From Prevotella falsenii DSM 22864 = JCM 15124 (lineage in GTDB: Bacteria > Bacteroidota > Bacteroidia > Bacteroidales > Bacteroidaceae): a stretch of 64,000 nucleotides of DNA. Location of the stretch: positions 45,641-109,640 of the forward strand of contig NZ_BAJY01000005.1 of the NCBI RefSeq assembly GCF_000613945.1. Reading direction: 5' to 3'. Shown here one piece after another: positions 9,096-18,484 of this stretch. The position numbers and the translations under genes are program-made. How positions within the stretch are numbered: position 1 is the first letter of the stretch; the number at the start of each line of letters is the position of its first letter. The notes beneath the pieces are model-generated. The model worked only from the letters and a program-made list of their open reading frames with translations. It made no database searches and was not told the origin of the DNA.

Positions 9096-9722
9096 ATGGA
9101 AAAGAAACTGATAATCAACATTGGACGACAGCTCGGAAGTGGCGGACGCTGCATAGCGAAAGCCCTTGCAGAAGAGTTTAACTGTCAATTCTACGATAAA
9201 GAGATTTTAAACCTTGCAGCAAAGGAGAGCGGTTTCTCTGAAAAATTCTTTGAAGAGAACGATGAGCAGAAGGGATTTCTTAAGTCGCACTTCCATATTC
9301 ACTTACCGCTTTTGGGCAATAACGACTTCTATAAGAACGATTTCTCACAAGAAGGACTCTATCAATTTCAAAGCGATGTGATACAAAAGGCTGCCGAAGA
9401 AAATCCACGCTGCGTTTTTGTAGGTAGAACAGCAGATTACGTACTGCGCGATAACCCTGACACCATAAACATTTTCATTACTGCAAACATCGGTTTCAGA
9501 GCAAAAAACGTAAGTGAACGCCGGGGGTGTACAATGGAAGAAGCCCTTAAATTCATTGAAAATAAAGAAAGTGAACGTGCCAAATATTACAACTATTACA
9601 CGGGAAAGACATGGGGACAGGCTACGAACTACGACCTTTGTGTGGACGCAAGCATATTGGGAACCAACGAAACAAAAGACTTTATAGCTTGCTTTGTACG
9701 AAAGAAGTTATCGATAGATTAA
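9096..9722 (+). CDS. Cytidylate kinase-like family protein
   Basis: 208 residues. A P-loop-like N-terminus (INIGRQLGSGGRCIAKALAE) matches the AAA_26/cytidylate-kinase-2 family rather than canonical Cmk, with GRTADYVLRDNPDTINIFIT in the core and an Arg/Lys-rich lid. Presumed nucleotide kinase; the true substrate is not established for this family. It starts 31 bases after the MATE gene and ends 7 bases before the phosphodiesterase gene. Confidence 0.85.
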   Translation: MEKKLIINIGRQLGSGGRCIAKALAEEFNCQFYDKEILNLAAKESGFSEKFFEENDEQKGFLKSHFHIHLPLLGNNDFYKNDFSQEGLYQFQSDVIQKAAEENPRCVFVGRTADYVLRDNPDTINIFITANIGFRAKNVSERRGCTMEEALKFIENKESERAKYYNYYTGKTWGQATNYDLCVDASILGTNETKDFIACFVRKKLSID

Positions 9723-9729
9723 ATTCCGT

Positions 9730-10236
9730 ATGAAGAGAGTTGGTATTATAAGCGACACGCACGCCTATTGGGACGAGAAATACAAGTTTTATCTGAAAGA
9801 CTGCGATGAGATTTGGCACGCCGGCGACATAGGTTCGTTGGAGGTGGCAGACAAATTCGAGGCAATGAAACCAATCTTTCGAGCAGTTTACGGCAACTGC
9901 GACGGTTACGATATTCGTGCCCGATACCCCGAAATTTTGCGTTTTAAGTGTGAAGATGTAGAGGTTTTGATGAAGCATATTGGCGGCTACCCGGGGAGAT
10001 ACGACTACTCTGTGCGCAACATACTTTATTATTCGCCACCCAATCTTTTTATAGACGGGCACTCACACATACTGAAGATAATGCCCGATAAAACATTAAA
10101 TCTGCTCCATATCAACCCCGGTGCAGTGGGTTTACAGGGTTTTCACAAAGAAAGAACCATCGTAAGACTCACCATCAAGGGCAATAAAATGAGCGATTGC
10201 GAAGTTATTACATTAACAAACAATAGAAACAAATAA
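9730..10236 (+). CDS. YfcE/MJ0936-type metallophosphoesterase
   Basis: 168 residues with all metal-binding motifs of the calcineurin-like superfamily: SDTHA near the N-terminus, HAGDIGS, YGNCD and GHSH. Proteins of the YfcE branch hydrolyse phosphodiesters with Mn2+ or similar ions in vitro; the physiological substrate is usually unknown. It is translationally close to the upstream kinase gene and 25 bases before rfbB. Confidence 0.9.
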   Translation: MKRVGIISDTHAYWDEKYKFYLKDCDEIWHAGDIGSLEVADKFEAMKPIFRAVYGNCDGYDIRARYPEILRFKCEDVEVLMKHIGGYPGRYDYSVRNILYYSPPNLFIDGHSHILKIMPDKTLNLLHINPGAVGLQGFHKERTIVRLTIKGNKMSDCEVITLTNNRNK

Positions 10237-10261
10237 TTTAAAACAAAAATATTAGCAACTT

Positions 10262-11410
10262 ATGAAAACTTATTTGGTAACCGGTGCAGCCGGTTTCATC
10301 GGTGCAAACTACATTAAGTATCTGCTTCACAAGAAGTATGCGAACGAAGATATTAAGGTTATCGTGCTTGACGCATTAACTTACGCCGGCAATCTCGGTA
10401 CTATCAAAGACGACATCGACGACAAACGTTGTGTTTTCGTAAAGGGAGATATACGCGACAGAGAATTGATTGACAAGCTGTTTGCTGAAAACGACATCGA
10501 CTATCTTGTGAATTTCGCAGCCGAAAGCCACGTAGACCGCTCGATAGAAGACCCACAACTATTCTTGAATGTAAACATATTGGGTACTCAAAACCTTATG
10601 GACGCCGCTCGCCATGCATGGGTTACAGGCAAAGACGAGCAGGGTTATCCTACATGGAAGGATGGAAAACGTTACCATCAGGTATCTACCGACGAAGTTT
10701 ATGGCTCGCTTGGAGCTGACGGATACTTCACTGAAGAAACTCCGCTATGCCCTCACAGCCCTTATTCGGCAAGTAAAACCAGTGCCGATATGTTTGTTAT
10801 GGCATACCACGACACATATCACATGCCTGTCAGCATTACACGTTGCTCGAACAACTATGGACCTTACCACTTCCCGGAGAAGTTAATTCCATTAATTATC
10901 AACAACATTCTTGCAGGCAAACCGCTTCCTGTATATGGCGAAGGCTTAAACGTTCGCGACTGGTTGTACGTAGAAGACCACTGCAAAGCTATTGACATGG
11001 TGGTTCGTGAAGGTCGTGTAGGACAGGTTTACAACGTTGGTGGACACAACGAAATGAAGAATATTGACATTGTAAAGCTCACTATCAAAACCATTCACGA
11101 TATGATGGCTGAAGATAAAGCTCTTCGCAAGGTGCTGAAAAAGCAGGTCAAAGACTCTAATGGCGACATTGACATCTCGTGGCTCAACAACGATTTGATT
11201 ACACACGTGGCTGACCGGCTCGGTCATGACGCACGTTACGCCATCGACCCTACAAAGATTAAGAACGAATTGGGCTGGTTTCCTGAAACAATGTTTGCCG
11301 ATGGCATCGTGAAAACAATAAAATGGAACTTGGAAAACCAATCTTGGATTGAAGAAGTAACAAGCGGCGACTATCAGAAGTACTACGAAGAAATGTACGG
11401 AAACCGATAA
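10262..11410 (+). CDS. rfbB: dTDP-glucose 4,6-dehydratase
   Basis: 382 residues, an extended short-chain dehydrogenase. The NAD-binding GAAGFIGANY motif is at residues 8-17, the active-site STDEVYG follows, and the YSASKTSAD motif gives the catalytic Tyr and Lys. RWG-type substrate contacts are replaced by the usual RCSNNYGPYHFPEKL. It converts dTDP-glucose to dTDP-4-keto-6-deoxyglucose, the branch point between dTDP-rhamnose (rfbC is at 17918) and the 3-amino sugars made by the next genes. A C-terminal insertion (residues about 285-320, rich in Lys/Asp) is typical of Bacteroidetes RfbB. Confidence 0.96.
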   Translation: MKTYLVTGAAGFIGANYIKYLLHKKYANEDIKVIVLDALTYAGNLGTIKDDIDDKRCVFVKGDIRDRELIDKLFAENDIDYLVNFAAESHVDRSIEDPQLFLNVNILGTQNLMDAARHAWVTGKDEQGYPTWKDGKRYHQVSTDEVYGSLGADGYFTEETPLCPHSPYSASKTSADMFVMAYHDTYHMPVSITRCSNNYGPYHFPEKLIPLIINNILAGKPLPVYGEGLNVRDWLYVEDHCKAIDMVVREGRVGQVYNVGGHNEMKNIDIVKLTIKTIHDMMAEDKALRKVLKKQVKDSNGDIDISWLNNDLITHVADRLGHDARYAIDPTKIKNELGWFPETMFADGIVKTIKWNLENQSWIEEVTSGDYQKYYEEMYGNR

Positions 11411-11411
11411 A

Positions 11412-11454
11412 TAAAACTTTCCCCCTGCCCTTTCAAACAGGTCAGGGAAAGTTT
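11412..11454. terminator. Hairpin between rfbB and the ketoisomerase gene
   Basis: AAAACTTTCCC pairs with GGGAAAGTTTT (11 bp), with an inner CCTG...CAGG arm. The trailing arm itself ends in TTTT, so it may stop part of the transcription between rfbB and fdtA. Confidence 0.6.
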
Positions 11455-11468
11455 TCCAACTCACAAAT

Positions 11469-11879
11469 ATGGCAAAAATAGGGAAGATAATAGAACTGCC
11501 TAAACGATTAGACCACCGTGGCAACCTTACCGTAGCAGAGGAAATGAAAGATGTTCCTTTCAATATCTCGCGCGTTTATTGGGTTTACGATGTACCGGGG
11601 GGCGAAAATCGTGGCGGACACTCGCACAAGCACTGTCGCGAATTTATTGTTGCGGCAAACGGTTCTTTCACTGTTACACTCGATAACGGCACAGAAAAAG
11701 AGTCGTTCTTGCTCAATCACCCCTATCAAGGTCTGCTTGTAAACACAGACACGTGGCGAACACTCGAAGATTTCTCCTCCGGTGCAGTCTGTTTGGTGCT
11801 TGCCGAAGACCCGTTTGACGAAGACGACTACATCAGAGAGTACGATGAGTATTTAAAAATCATCGGTAAAACAAGATAA
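11469..11879 (+). CDS. dTDP-4-keto-6-deoxyglucose 3,4-ketoisomerase (FdtA/QdtA-like cupin)
   Basis: 136 residues, a single cupin of the WxcM/FdtA family. The family signature RLDHRGNLTVAEE and the metal/substrate-facing GGENRGGHSHKHCREFI are both present. The enzyme moves the keto group from C4 to C3 of the RfbB product, setting up 3-amination. FdtA and QdtA differ in C4 stereochemistry, and I cannot tell which applies. With the DegT aminotransferase two genes later it predicts dTDP-Fuc3N or dTDP-Qui3N. Confidence 0.85.
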   Translation: MAKIGKIIELPKRLDHRGNLTVAEEMKDVPFNISRVYWVYDVPGGENRGGHSHKHCREFIVAANGSFTVTLDNGTEKESFLLNHPYQGLLVNTDTWRTLEDFSSGAVCLVLAEDPFDEDDYIREYDEYLKIIGKTR

Positions 11880-11971
11880 AAACTATATGGGAAATAGGTT
11901 CGGGACGAAAGTTGATACGTGGCTTTCAAAGCATAAATCCTGAAATTTCGTATATCAAATAATACCATTAT

Positions 11972-12916
11972 ATGATTGAAATTAAACAATACAACCTTGA
12001 TGATGCAGCGAAATGGAACGAATTGGTAACCATTTCCAAGCAAGGCACGTTTCTTTTCAATCGCAACTATATGGACTATCATGCCGATAGGTTCACCGAC
12101 TGTTCGTTTGTCGTAATGGAAAAAGGGCGCATTTCTGCCGTATTACCTGCCAATCGAAAAGACAATACTTTATATTCGCATCAGGGACTTACCTATGGCG
12201 GATTGCTCACTACGGAGAGAATGACAGCTGAAAAGGTATGTAACATCTTTTCGGAGCTGAATATTTTGCTCAAGGAAATGGGCATAAAACAAGTTGTTTA
12301 CAAAGCTATTCCGTGGATTTACCACCGCATTCCGGCCGAAGAAGACCTCTATGCACTTACTAAAGTGTGCTATGCACAACTTATCAGCCGTGATATTTCG
12401 TCGTCGTTCAGCCTCCACGACGTACGAAAGTTTACCGAAAGCCGCAGAAGTGGCATTCGGAAAGCCATCAAAAACAACATTCTCGTAGGTGAGAGTAAAG
12501 ATTTAGCATCATTTTGGAATATCCTCAACAACAATTTAACTGCCAAATACGATGCTCGCCCCGTACATTCTTTAACTGAATTGCAGCTTTTAATGAGTCG
12601 TTTTCCGAAAGAAATAAAACTCTATATGGCTACAACAACCGACGGAGAACCGCTTGGCGGCACGCTCATTTACGAGACACCAAACGTTGTTCATACACAA
12701 TACATCTCGGCATCGCCCGACGGAAAGGCGATGGGGGCATTAGACTTGTTGTTCGACTATATAATAAATAAGGTGTATAAAGGCAGAAACGGTTATTTCG
12801 ATTTTGGCAAAAGCACCGAGAAAAACGGTACCATTCTTAATCAACAACTAATCCATCAAAAGGAAGGATTTGGCGGACGAGGCGTTTGTTACGACACTTA
12901 CGAATGGAAAATATAA
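11972..12916 (+). CDS. FemAB/GNAT-like acyltransferase (acetyltransf_6 type)
   Basis: 314 residues resembling the GNAT/FemAB-like proteins found in polysaccharide loci: an N-terminal half ending in [22 protein letters not shown] and a C-terminal half containing [18 protein letters not shown] and [18 protein letters not shown]. Members transfer acyl or aminoacyl groups to sugars or peptides. Placed between ketoisomerase and aminotransferase, it most likely N-acylates the 3-amino sugar, taking the place of the hexapeptide-repeat FdtC/QdtC. This is inferred from context. Confidence 0.7.
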   Translation: MIEIKQYNLDDAAKWNELVTISKQGTFLFNRNYMDYHADRFTDCSFVVMEKGRISAVLPANRKDNTLYSHQGLTYGGLLTTERMTAEKVCNIFSELNILLKEMGIKQVVYKAIPWIYHRIPAEEDLYALTKVCYAQLISRDISSSFSLHDVRKFTESRRSGIRKAIKNNILVGESKDLASFWNILNNNLTAKYDARPVHSLTELQLLMSRFPKEIKLYMATTTDGEPLGGTLIYETPNVVHTQYISASPDGKAMGALDLLFDYIINKVYKGRNGYFDFGKSTEKNGTILNQQLIHQKEGFGGRGVCYDTYEWKI

Positions 12917-12921
12917 ATCTT

Positions 12922-14019
12922 ATGATAGAATATTTATCACTCAAACGCATCACAGCAATGCACGGAGACGAAATAAACAAGGCGATTTCGGACGTCGTGG
13001 CATCGGGTTGGTATCTTAACGGCAGTACCGTTCTGTGTCTTGAAGAGCGTTATCGCACCTACATCGGTACACAACACTGCGTTAGTTGTGGCAACGGACT
13101 CGATGCATTGCACCTTATTTTGCGTGCCTATAAAGAACTCGGACAGCTCCACGATGGCGATGAAATAATCGTACCGGCCAACACTTACATTGCCACCATA
13201 TTGGCTATAACCGAAAACAACCTTACCCCGGTACTCGTAGAACCCGATATTACAACGTTGGAAATAGACGACAGCCGCATTGAAGCTGCCCTTACGTCTC
13301 GCACACGTGCCATCATGCTTGTGCATCTATATGGGCGTTGTGCTTATACCGAAAGAATAAGCAACATTTGTAAGCAACATAAAATCAAGCTAATAGAAGA
13401 TAATGCGCAGGCACATGGCTGTACTTACAACGGCAAACTTACAGGAAGTCTCGGCGATGCTGCTGCCCACAGTTTCTATCCGGGCAAAAACCTTGGCGCA
13501 TTGGGCGATGCCGGTGCTGTAACCACGAATGATTTGGAACTCGCCGAAACCGTTCGAACACTTGGCAACTATGGCTCAAGCCATAAATACGTATTTGACT
13601 ACCAAGGCAAAAACAGTCGTATGGACGAAATTCAAGCTGCCGTGCTCAACGTAAAATTACAGTATCTTGATGAAGAAAATGCACGCAGAAAAGAAATTGC
13701 CCATTATTTTGAACAGCATATAAAGAACAACCGCATCAGCATTCCTACAGTTTTAAACCGTGATAACGTTTACCACATTTTCCCTATACTCTGCGCCGAA
13801 CGCGACAGACTGCAAGATTTTCTAAAGGAAAACGGTGTGCAGACAATGATACACTACCCCATTCCACCCCATAAGCAAAAAGCATACAAGGAATGGAATG
13901 CTCTTTCATTTCCAATAACAGAACATATCCATCGGGAAGAGCTTTCCATTCCTTGCAATCAAACAATGTCGTTAAGCGATGCCGAGCAAATCGTTACGTT
14001 GCTGAACAACTTCCACTAA
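12922..14019 (+). CDS. DegT/DnrJ/EryC1 sugar aminotransferase (FdtB/QdtB-like)
   Basis: 365 residues from the ATG at 12922, which follows the previous stop by 5 bases; an upstream in-frame start would overlap that gene. PLP-enzyme motifs are clear: [29 protein letters not shown], the pocket EDNAQAHG and the Schiff-base lysine in [18 protein letters not shown] (about residue 185). It would aminate C3 of the keto sugar made by the ketoisomerase, using glutamate. Highest resemblance is to FdtB/QdtB-type enzymes. Confidence 0.9.
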   Translation: MIEYLSLKRITAMHGDEINKAISDVVASGWYLNGSTVLCLEERYRTYIGTQHCVSCGNGLDALHLILRAYKELGQLHDGDEIIVPANTYIATILAITENNLTPVLVEPDITTLEIDDSRIEAALTSRTRAIMLVHLYGRCAYTERISNICKQHKIKLIEDNAQAHGCTYNGKLTGSLGDAAAHSFYPGKNLGALGDAGAVTTNDLELAETVRTLGNYGSSHKYVFDYQGKNSRMDEIQAAVLNVKLQYLDEENARRKEIAHYFEQHIKNNRISIPTVLNRDNVYHIFPILCAERDRLQDFLKENGVQTMIHYPIPPHKQKAYKEWNALSFPITEHIHREELSIPCNQTMSLSDAEQIVTLLNNFH

Positions 14020-14069
14020 TCTGAAAATATTATCCATCATCAGTACACACTAAAAGCAGAAAAGTTACC

Positions 14070-14300
14070 AATTTACTATTTTAGAAAAGTGCTGAAAGTG
14101 CATTGGCTTTGTAAAGATAATTCTGAAGAAAAATGATAGTTTCGTTTTGGCATTGCGAAAGCGTAGGTTTTGCAATGTAAAACCTACGCTTTTACCGTGC
14201 AAAACCTACGGTTTTGGAACGCAAAACAATAGGTTTTGCAACACACTGGTATATAAGAAGTTACACAACAGCTACGTTTGTGAAAAATGTTTACGCTTTT
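14070..14300 (-). repeat. Interspersed palindromic repeat, copy D
   Basis: Reverse-oriented copy of the shared core: TTGTAAAGATAATTCT, then GCGAAAGCGTAGGTTTTGC, AAAACCTACGCTTTTACCGTGC, AAAACCTACGGTTTTGG and AAAACAATAGGTTTTGC. It lies between two convergent operons and lacks the ACGTGAGTTCG ends. The hairpins could serve as a bidirectional terminator for both operons. Confidence 0.7.
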
Positions 14301-14303
14301 TGT

Positions 14304-14879
14304 TTAGTCGATAAGTACCACCGTAACACCACGGGCAGCCTGCGCACCCATTACCAAAGCCTGCTCAATGTCAGCCGTTTTGCTTGGTCCTGAAATAAAA
14401 ACACCGTAACCGTACTCGTTCATTTCTATACGCTTATAGGCTTCGTGCATATTGTTTACGATGTTTTTCTTATCGAGCAAGATAACCAACTCCTCAGAAA
14501 TAAAACATACGGCACGCTCTTTCATTGTCTGCGGAACCCATATACAACCGTTTTCTGCAACTCCTATTTCACCTTGAATAATACCAACATCGGTTCCATT
14601 CAGGTCGGCTGCAGTTGCCACAGTATCGGGATTTAAGTCTGCCTGAATGCCTTTTACATTCGATGCGAATACTTTTGCATCGGGATAAGCCTTGCGGATT
14701 ACGGCATTTAAGTCGTCGGTCGTCTTAACTTCTATAATCTTTCCGCCAACGGTCTTGGACATTTCGGCGAACTGTTTTATAATATCTTCGTAGACAATGC
14801 CTTTTACCGGTTCGGCCGGCATATCAAATTGTCGTGTAACACCACCACGCAACTTGTCGAATAATTGTTCTTTCTTCAT
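14304..14879 (-). CDS. lutC: Lactate utilization protein C (LUD domain)
   Basis: 191 residues, LUD domain. Motifs include TDVGIIQGEIGVAENGCIWV and the C-terminal FISGPSKTADIEQALVMGAQ with the family's GPSRTADIE-type signature. LutC is the smallest subunit of the LutABC L-lactate dehydrogenase complex, an iron-sulfur flavin-independent oxidase of lactate to pyruvate. Last gene of the leftward lutABC operon. Confidence 0.92.
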   Translation of the reverse strand: MKKEQLFDKLRGGVTRQFDMPAEPVKGIVYEDIIKQFAEMSKTVGGKIIEVKTTDDLNAVIRKAYPDAKVFASNVKGIQADLNPDTVATAADLNGTDVGIIQGEIGVAENGCIWVPQTMKERAVCFISEELVILLDKKNIVNNMHEAYKRIEMNEYGYGVFISGPSKTADIEQALVMGAQAARGVTVVLID

Positions 14880-14930
14880 TATAGTTCTTTTTTATGAAGA
14901 TGCAAGACTTTCCTCTTGCATCTTTTATAA

Positions 14931-16325
14931 CTATTTTTTCTTTTCCTCTTCTTCCATTTCTTCTATCATCTGGCGATAAACCCTGTGGAATGGTTTCTTA
15001 GGAAATCGTGGCATATCGTGCCCTTCGCTCCATGGATTCAGCTTGATGTCAAGCATCTTTTTCGGTACATAATTCGCTAAATAAGCATATTTCGTTGCAG
15101 TGTCGTAAATTGTATAGCTGCCATACAACTTAGTCATTGCCATTGCCATATACTTCTTTTGCTTGTTTTCCGTACCAAACTTCTCAAGCTCTTGACGCCA
15201 AGAATAAATCTGACTGCCCGGAGTTACTTTTGTCGGACAAACATGGTCGCAGCTTAAACAGAGCGAACAAGCCGAAACATTTCCGCTGTGTTGCTTAGGA
15301 TTATGCAACATTCCGAGGTTCACCCCAATAGGACCGGGAATGAAATAACTGTACGAGTAGCCCATAGAACGACGATAAACAGGACACGTGTTCATGCACG
15401 CACCGCATCGAATACATTTTGCTGTCTTCCAGTGGAGTGGGTTTGCGATTATGTCGCTTCTACCGTTATCTACCAGAATAACGTGCATTTCGCCATCAGG
15501 ACGAGCCTTGCGGAAATGAGAAGTAAAGCTTGTGGTAGGCTGCCCCGTTCCGCAACGGCATAATAAGCGTTGAAAAACAGCCAAAGAATCGTAATTCGGA
15601 ATTACTTTATCAATGCCCATAGATACAATATGCAATTTAGGAACAGCCGTACACATATCCGCATTGCCCTCATTAGTGCAAACTACGCAGTCGCCCGTTG
15701 CAGCAACACCGAAATTACACCCCGTCATTCCTGCCTCGGCTTCTATAAACTCTTCGCGCAAACTGTAACGTGCGCATTGTGTAAGATAGGTTGGGTCATG
15801 GTTGCCAATATCTTTTGATATTCCTTTTTCTTCAAACATATCGCCCACTTCGTCGCGTGTAATATGGGCAGCAGGTACTACAATATGCGACGGTCTTAAG
15901 TTCATCAACTGCAAAATACGTTCGCCTAAGTCGGTTTCCACGACGTCTATACCTTTTTTAATAAGGTAATCGTTCATCTCGCATTCTTCGGTGAGCATCG
16001 ATTTGGACTTTACCAACTTCTTTACCTTATGGTTTTCCAAAATGCCGTATGCAATTTCGTTAAACTCTTGCGCATCTTTTGCCCAATGAACAATAACGCC
16101 GTTGCTTTCCAATTGGTTTGCAAACTCCTCCAAATAATCAGCCAAATGGGTCAGTGTATGCTCTTTTATTTGGCTTGCATGTTCTCTTAAATCTTCCCAT
16201 TCGGGGAGCATTGCAGCCTGAATATCACGTTTTTCCCTAATTCCCCAAAATGTTTGGTCGTGGCGAGTTACTCTGTCGGGATTTGATAGAAATGCTGCTG
16301 CCTTCTTTGAATGACTCGTTGCCAT
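14931..16325 (-). CDS. lutB: Lactate utilization iron-sulfur protein B
   Basis: 464 residues: an N-terminal LUD domain (about 60-290, with NFGVAATGDCVVCTNEGNA), then two 4Fe-4S clusters (CIRCGACMNTCPVYRR and CSLCLSCDHVCPTKVT) and a C-terminal DUF3390-like tail ending in Glu/Lys repeats. It oxidises L-lactate with LutA and LutC and passes electrons through its clusters, probably to quinone. Gaps of 51 and 19 bases to lutC and lutA show one transcript. Confidence 0.95.
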   Translation of the reverse strand: MATSHSKKAAAFLSNPDRVTRHDQTFWGIREKRDIQAAMLPEWEDLREHASQIKEHTLTHLADYLEEFANQLESNGVIVHWAKDAQEFNEIAYGILENHKVKKLVKSKSMLTEECEMNDYLIKKGIDVVETDLGERILQLMNLRPSHIVVPAAHITRDEVGDMFEEKGISKDIGNHDPTYLTQCARYSLREEFIEAEAGMTGCNFGVAATGDCVVCTNEGNADMCTAVPKLHIVSMGIDKVIPNYDSLAVFQRLLCRCGTGQPTTSFTSHFRKARPDGEMHVILVDNGRSDIIANPLHWKTAKCIRCGACMNTCPVYRRSMGYSYSYFIPGPIGVNLGMLHNPKQHSGNVSACSLCLSCDHVCPTKVTPGSQIYSWRQELEKFGTENKQKKYMAMAMTKLYGSYTIYDTATKYAYLANYVPKKMLDIKLNPWSEGHDMPRFPKKPFHRVYRQMIEEMEEEEKKK

Positions 16326-16344
16326 GCTTTTTCCTCCTTATAAA

Positions 16345-17076
16345 CTAAATGCCGGCAGCTAAAATTTCAGCCACATGCTTAAATTGAACATTATATTTCT
16401 TTTTGCTTGCCACTCCCTGCATGTGCATTAAGCACGAAGAATCGGGTCCCGTGATAAACTCTGCACCTGTTTCCATGTGTCGTTTTACTTTATCATCACC
16501 CATTCGACTGCTTACAGCAGGCTCTTCAATGGCAAACATTCCACCAAAGCCGCAACATTCATCGGGACGTTCCGGTTCTTTTACTGTAATGCCTTCCTTT
16601 AGCTTCAACAAATCTATAATCTTATTAAATCGCGGAATATGCTCTTCAGTGGGCGAACTCAATTGCAACTCACGCACACCGTGGCACGAATTATGCACCG
16701 AAACAACATGCTCAAACTTCCCCGGTAGCTCTTTTACTTTTAAGACATCGTGTAAGAACTGCACCAGCTCCATTGTTTTTTCAGGCGTTGAACATTTGTG
16801 TTTATGAAGTTGCGGGTGGTTCTTCTGCACAAAAGCAGCACACGAAACGCTTGGCGTTACCACATAATCGTAATCTCTGAAAACATCTTCAAACTTCTCA
16901 ACCAACTTCCCCGACATGCGTTGAAAACCTCCATTTGCCATTGGTTGCCCACAACACGTTTGACGTTCAGGATATTCTACATCAAGTTTTAATTTACGTA
17001 GAAGTTTGTAAGTTGCCAAACCGACCTCCGGATACAATGCATCAACATAACATGGAATAAATAATCCTATCCTCAT
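16345..17076 (-). CDS. lutA: Lactate utilization protein A (CCG-domain)
   Basis: 243 residues with two cysteine-rich CCG domains: ERQTCCGQPMANGG and DECCGFGGMFAIEEPA, plus the CHG-type HNSCHGVREL. These bind a [4Fe-4S]-like non-cubane cluster in heterodisulfide-reductase-type proteins. First gene of lutABC, transcribed leftward from a promoter about 35 bases upstream. Confidence 0.95.
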   Translation of the reverse strand: MRIGLFIPCYVDALYPEVGLATYKLLRKLKLDVEYPERQTCCGQPMANGGFQRMSGKLVEKFEDVFRDYDYVVTPSVSCAAFVQKNHPQLHKHKCSTPEKTMELVQFLHDVLKVKELPGKFEHVVSVHNSCHGVRELQLSSPTEEHIPRFNKIIDLLKLKEGITVKEPERPDECCGFGGMFAIEEPAVSSRMGDDKVKRHMETGAEFITGPDSSCLMHMQGVASKKKYNVQFKHVAEILAAGI

Positions 17077-17110
17077 ATAAATAGTTATAATCTTGTTAGC
17101 TTTTATTTCA

Positions 17111-17118
17111 CAAAAGTA
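17111..17118 (-). promoter_or_regulatory. -7 promoter box of lutABC
   Basis: TACTTTTG on the minus strand, 35 bases upstream of the lutA ATG. Confidence 0.55.
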
Positions 17119-17278
17119 AAAATAAAATGTCAGAATAAAGAAAAATATCGATACAAAATACGAAACTATTCATTTATTTTACAAATAAACTTACAAACAT
17201 TGTACTATTTTACGGTAATAGCCGTCTCCGACATCAGCTTTTACAAATCTGCCATACAATTTTCATTATATTTTTATA

Positions 17279-17820
17279 ACGTGAGTTCGGCGTAAAAAAG
17301 CAGATTAGGCAAGCTGTATCACAGGTGTATCTTAAGCAAATTCGCTGATGAAACAATGAGAAACTTTTTGTTCAATATTGTAAAGATAATTCTCTTAAAA
17401 AACGATAATTGCGCTTTGGCATTGCGAAAGCGTAGGTTTTGCAGTGTAAAACCTACGCTTTTACCGTGCAAAACCTACGGTTTTGGAACGCAAAACAATA
17501 GGTTTTGTAATGCGCTGATAAATAAATAGTTACGCAATAGTTGCACTTGCGAAAAATATTTACATATTTATCGCCCTTTTTCGTTCTTTTCTCGGTCCTC
17601 GAAAAGTGCGTTTTCTCGCCATGGCTATGCTTAAATAAATTTGGCATTGCCCATTTGGCGGAACGAAAACGTTCATGAATAACATGAGTTCGGTGTGAGA
17701 ATTTAAGGACGAAGATACTTTATCTTCTTTTTGATTATAAGCACATTAAATTATAATCAATTCGTTCTTTAAATACCTTATATATAATATATTGGCGTAA
17801 TTCTTACTGCGAACGCACGT
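17279..17820 (-). mobile_element. MITE-like element, copy B
   Basis: Reverse-oriented relative of the 4641 element, 542 bp. It runs from ACGTGAGTTCGGCGTAA to TTACTGCGAACGCACGT and is flanked by the 7-mer TTTTATA on both sides (17272-17278 and 17821-17827). It carries four 22-bp palindromic units at about 17424-17512 and the internal third end copy at about 17680-17703. The shared interior includes GAACGTTTTCGTTC and the CGAAAAGTGCGTTTTCTCGCC stretch also seen in copy A. No coding capacity was found. Confidence 0.8.
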
Positions 17821-17881
17821 TTTTATAGATTAAAAAACTTAATAAAGAGGTTTTTTACTTCAGCAATTCAATATCTTTTCG

Positions 17882-17889
17882 TATCTTTG
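17882..17889 (+). promoter_or_regulatory. -7 promoter box of rfbC
   Basis: TATCTTTG, exact consensus, 28 bases before the rfbC ATG. It lies just outside the right boundary of MITE copy B, so that insertion is immediately upstream of this promoter. Confidence 0.65.
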
Positions 17890-17917
17890 CAATGCAAAAT
17901 ACTATTATAAATAATAA

Positions 17918-18469
17918 ATGGAATACAAGAAAACCAATATCGATGGTGTTTGGATAATGGAGCCAAAAGTGTTTAACGACATTCGCGGCTACTTCTATGA
18001 AGTATGGAAACAAGCTGATTTCGACGAGCATATAGGGCAGCATATAGAATTTATTCAAGACAACGAGTCAAAGTCAAGCTATGGCGTACTGCGCGGACTT
18101 CATTACCAAAAAGGTGAGTTTTCGCAAGCAAAATTGGTGCGTGTGCTGAAAGGAAAAGTGCTTGACGTAGCTGTAGACCTACGAAAAAATTCGCCGACAT
18201 TAGGCAAATATGTTATGGTAGAGCTGTCGGAGGAGAACAAACGTCAGTTTTTTATTCCTCGTGGCTTTGCACATGGTTTCTTGGTACTATCGGACGAAGC
18301 TATCTTCACATATAAAGTAGACAACATTTATGCACCGCAGAGCGAAGCAAGCCTGCGTTGGAACGACGAAACAGTAGGAATAGAATGGCCTATCGACGAA
18401 AAAGACATTGTCATTTCCGACAAAGACCTGAACCGAGCCGTAGCTTGGAAAGATGCAGACCTTTTTTAA
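17918..18469 (+). CDS. rfbC: dTDP-4-dehydrorhamnose 3,5-epimerase
   Basis: 183 residues, the usual RmlC length. Motifs include VFNDIRGYFYEVWK, SYGVLRGLHYQ with the catalytic base region, VLDVAVDLRKNSPTLGK and FIPRGFAHGFLVLSD. It epimerises C3 and C5 of dTDP-4-keto-6-deoxyglucose on the way to dTDP-L-rhamnose. RfbB is about 7 kb away; rfbA and rfbD were not seen here. Followed by a lipoprotein gene. Confidence 0.96.
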   Translation: MEYKKTNIDGVWIMEPKVFNDIRGYFYEVWKQADFDEHIGQHIEFIQDNESKSSYGVLRGLHYQKGEFSQAKLVRVLKGKVLDVAVDLRKNSPTLGKYVMVELSEENKRQFFIPRGFAHGFLVLSDEAIFTYKVDNIYAPQSEASLRWNDETVGIEWPIDEKDIVISDKDLNRAVAWKDADLF

Positions 18470-18484
18470 AAACGTTTAAATGCA

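Noticed and set aside
17453..17647. Short open frames in the repeat copies (also at 6607-6798, 24299-24709)
   Set aside because: They run through palindromic repeat DNA, differ between copies and have no family resemblance; treated as non-coding.
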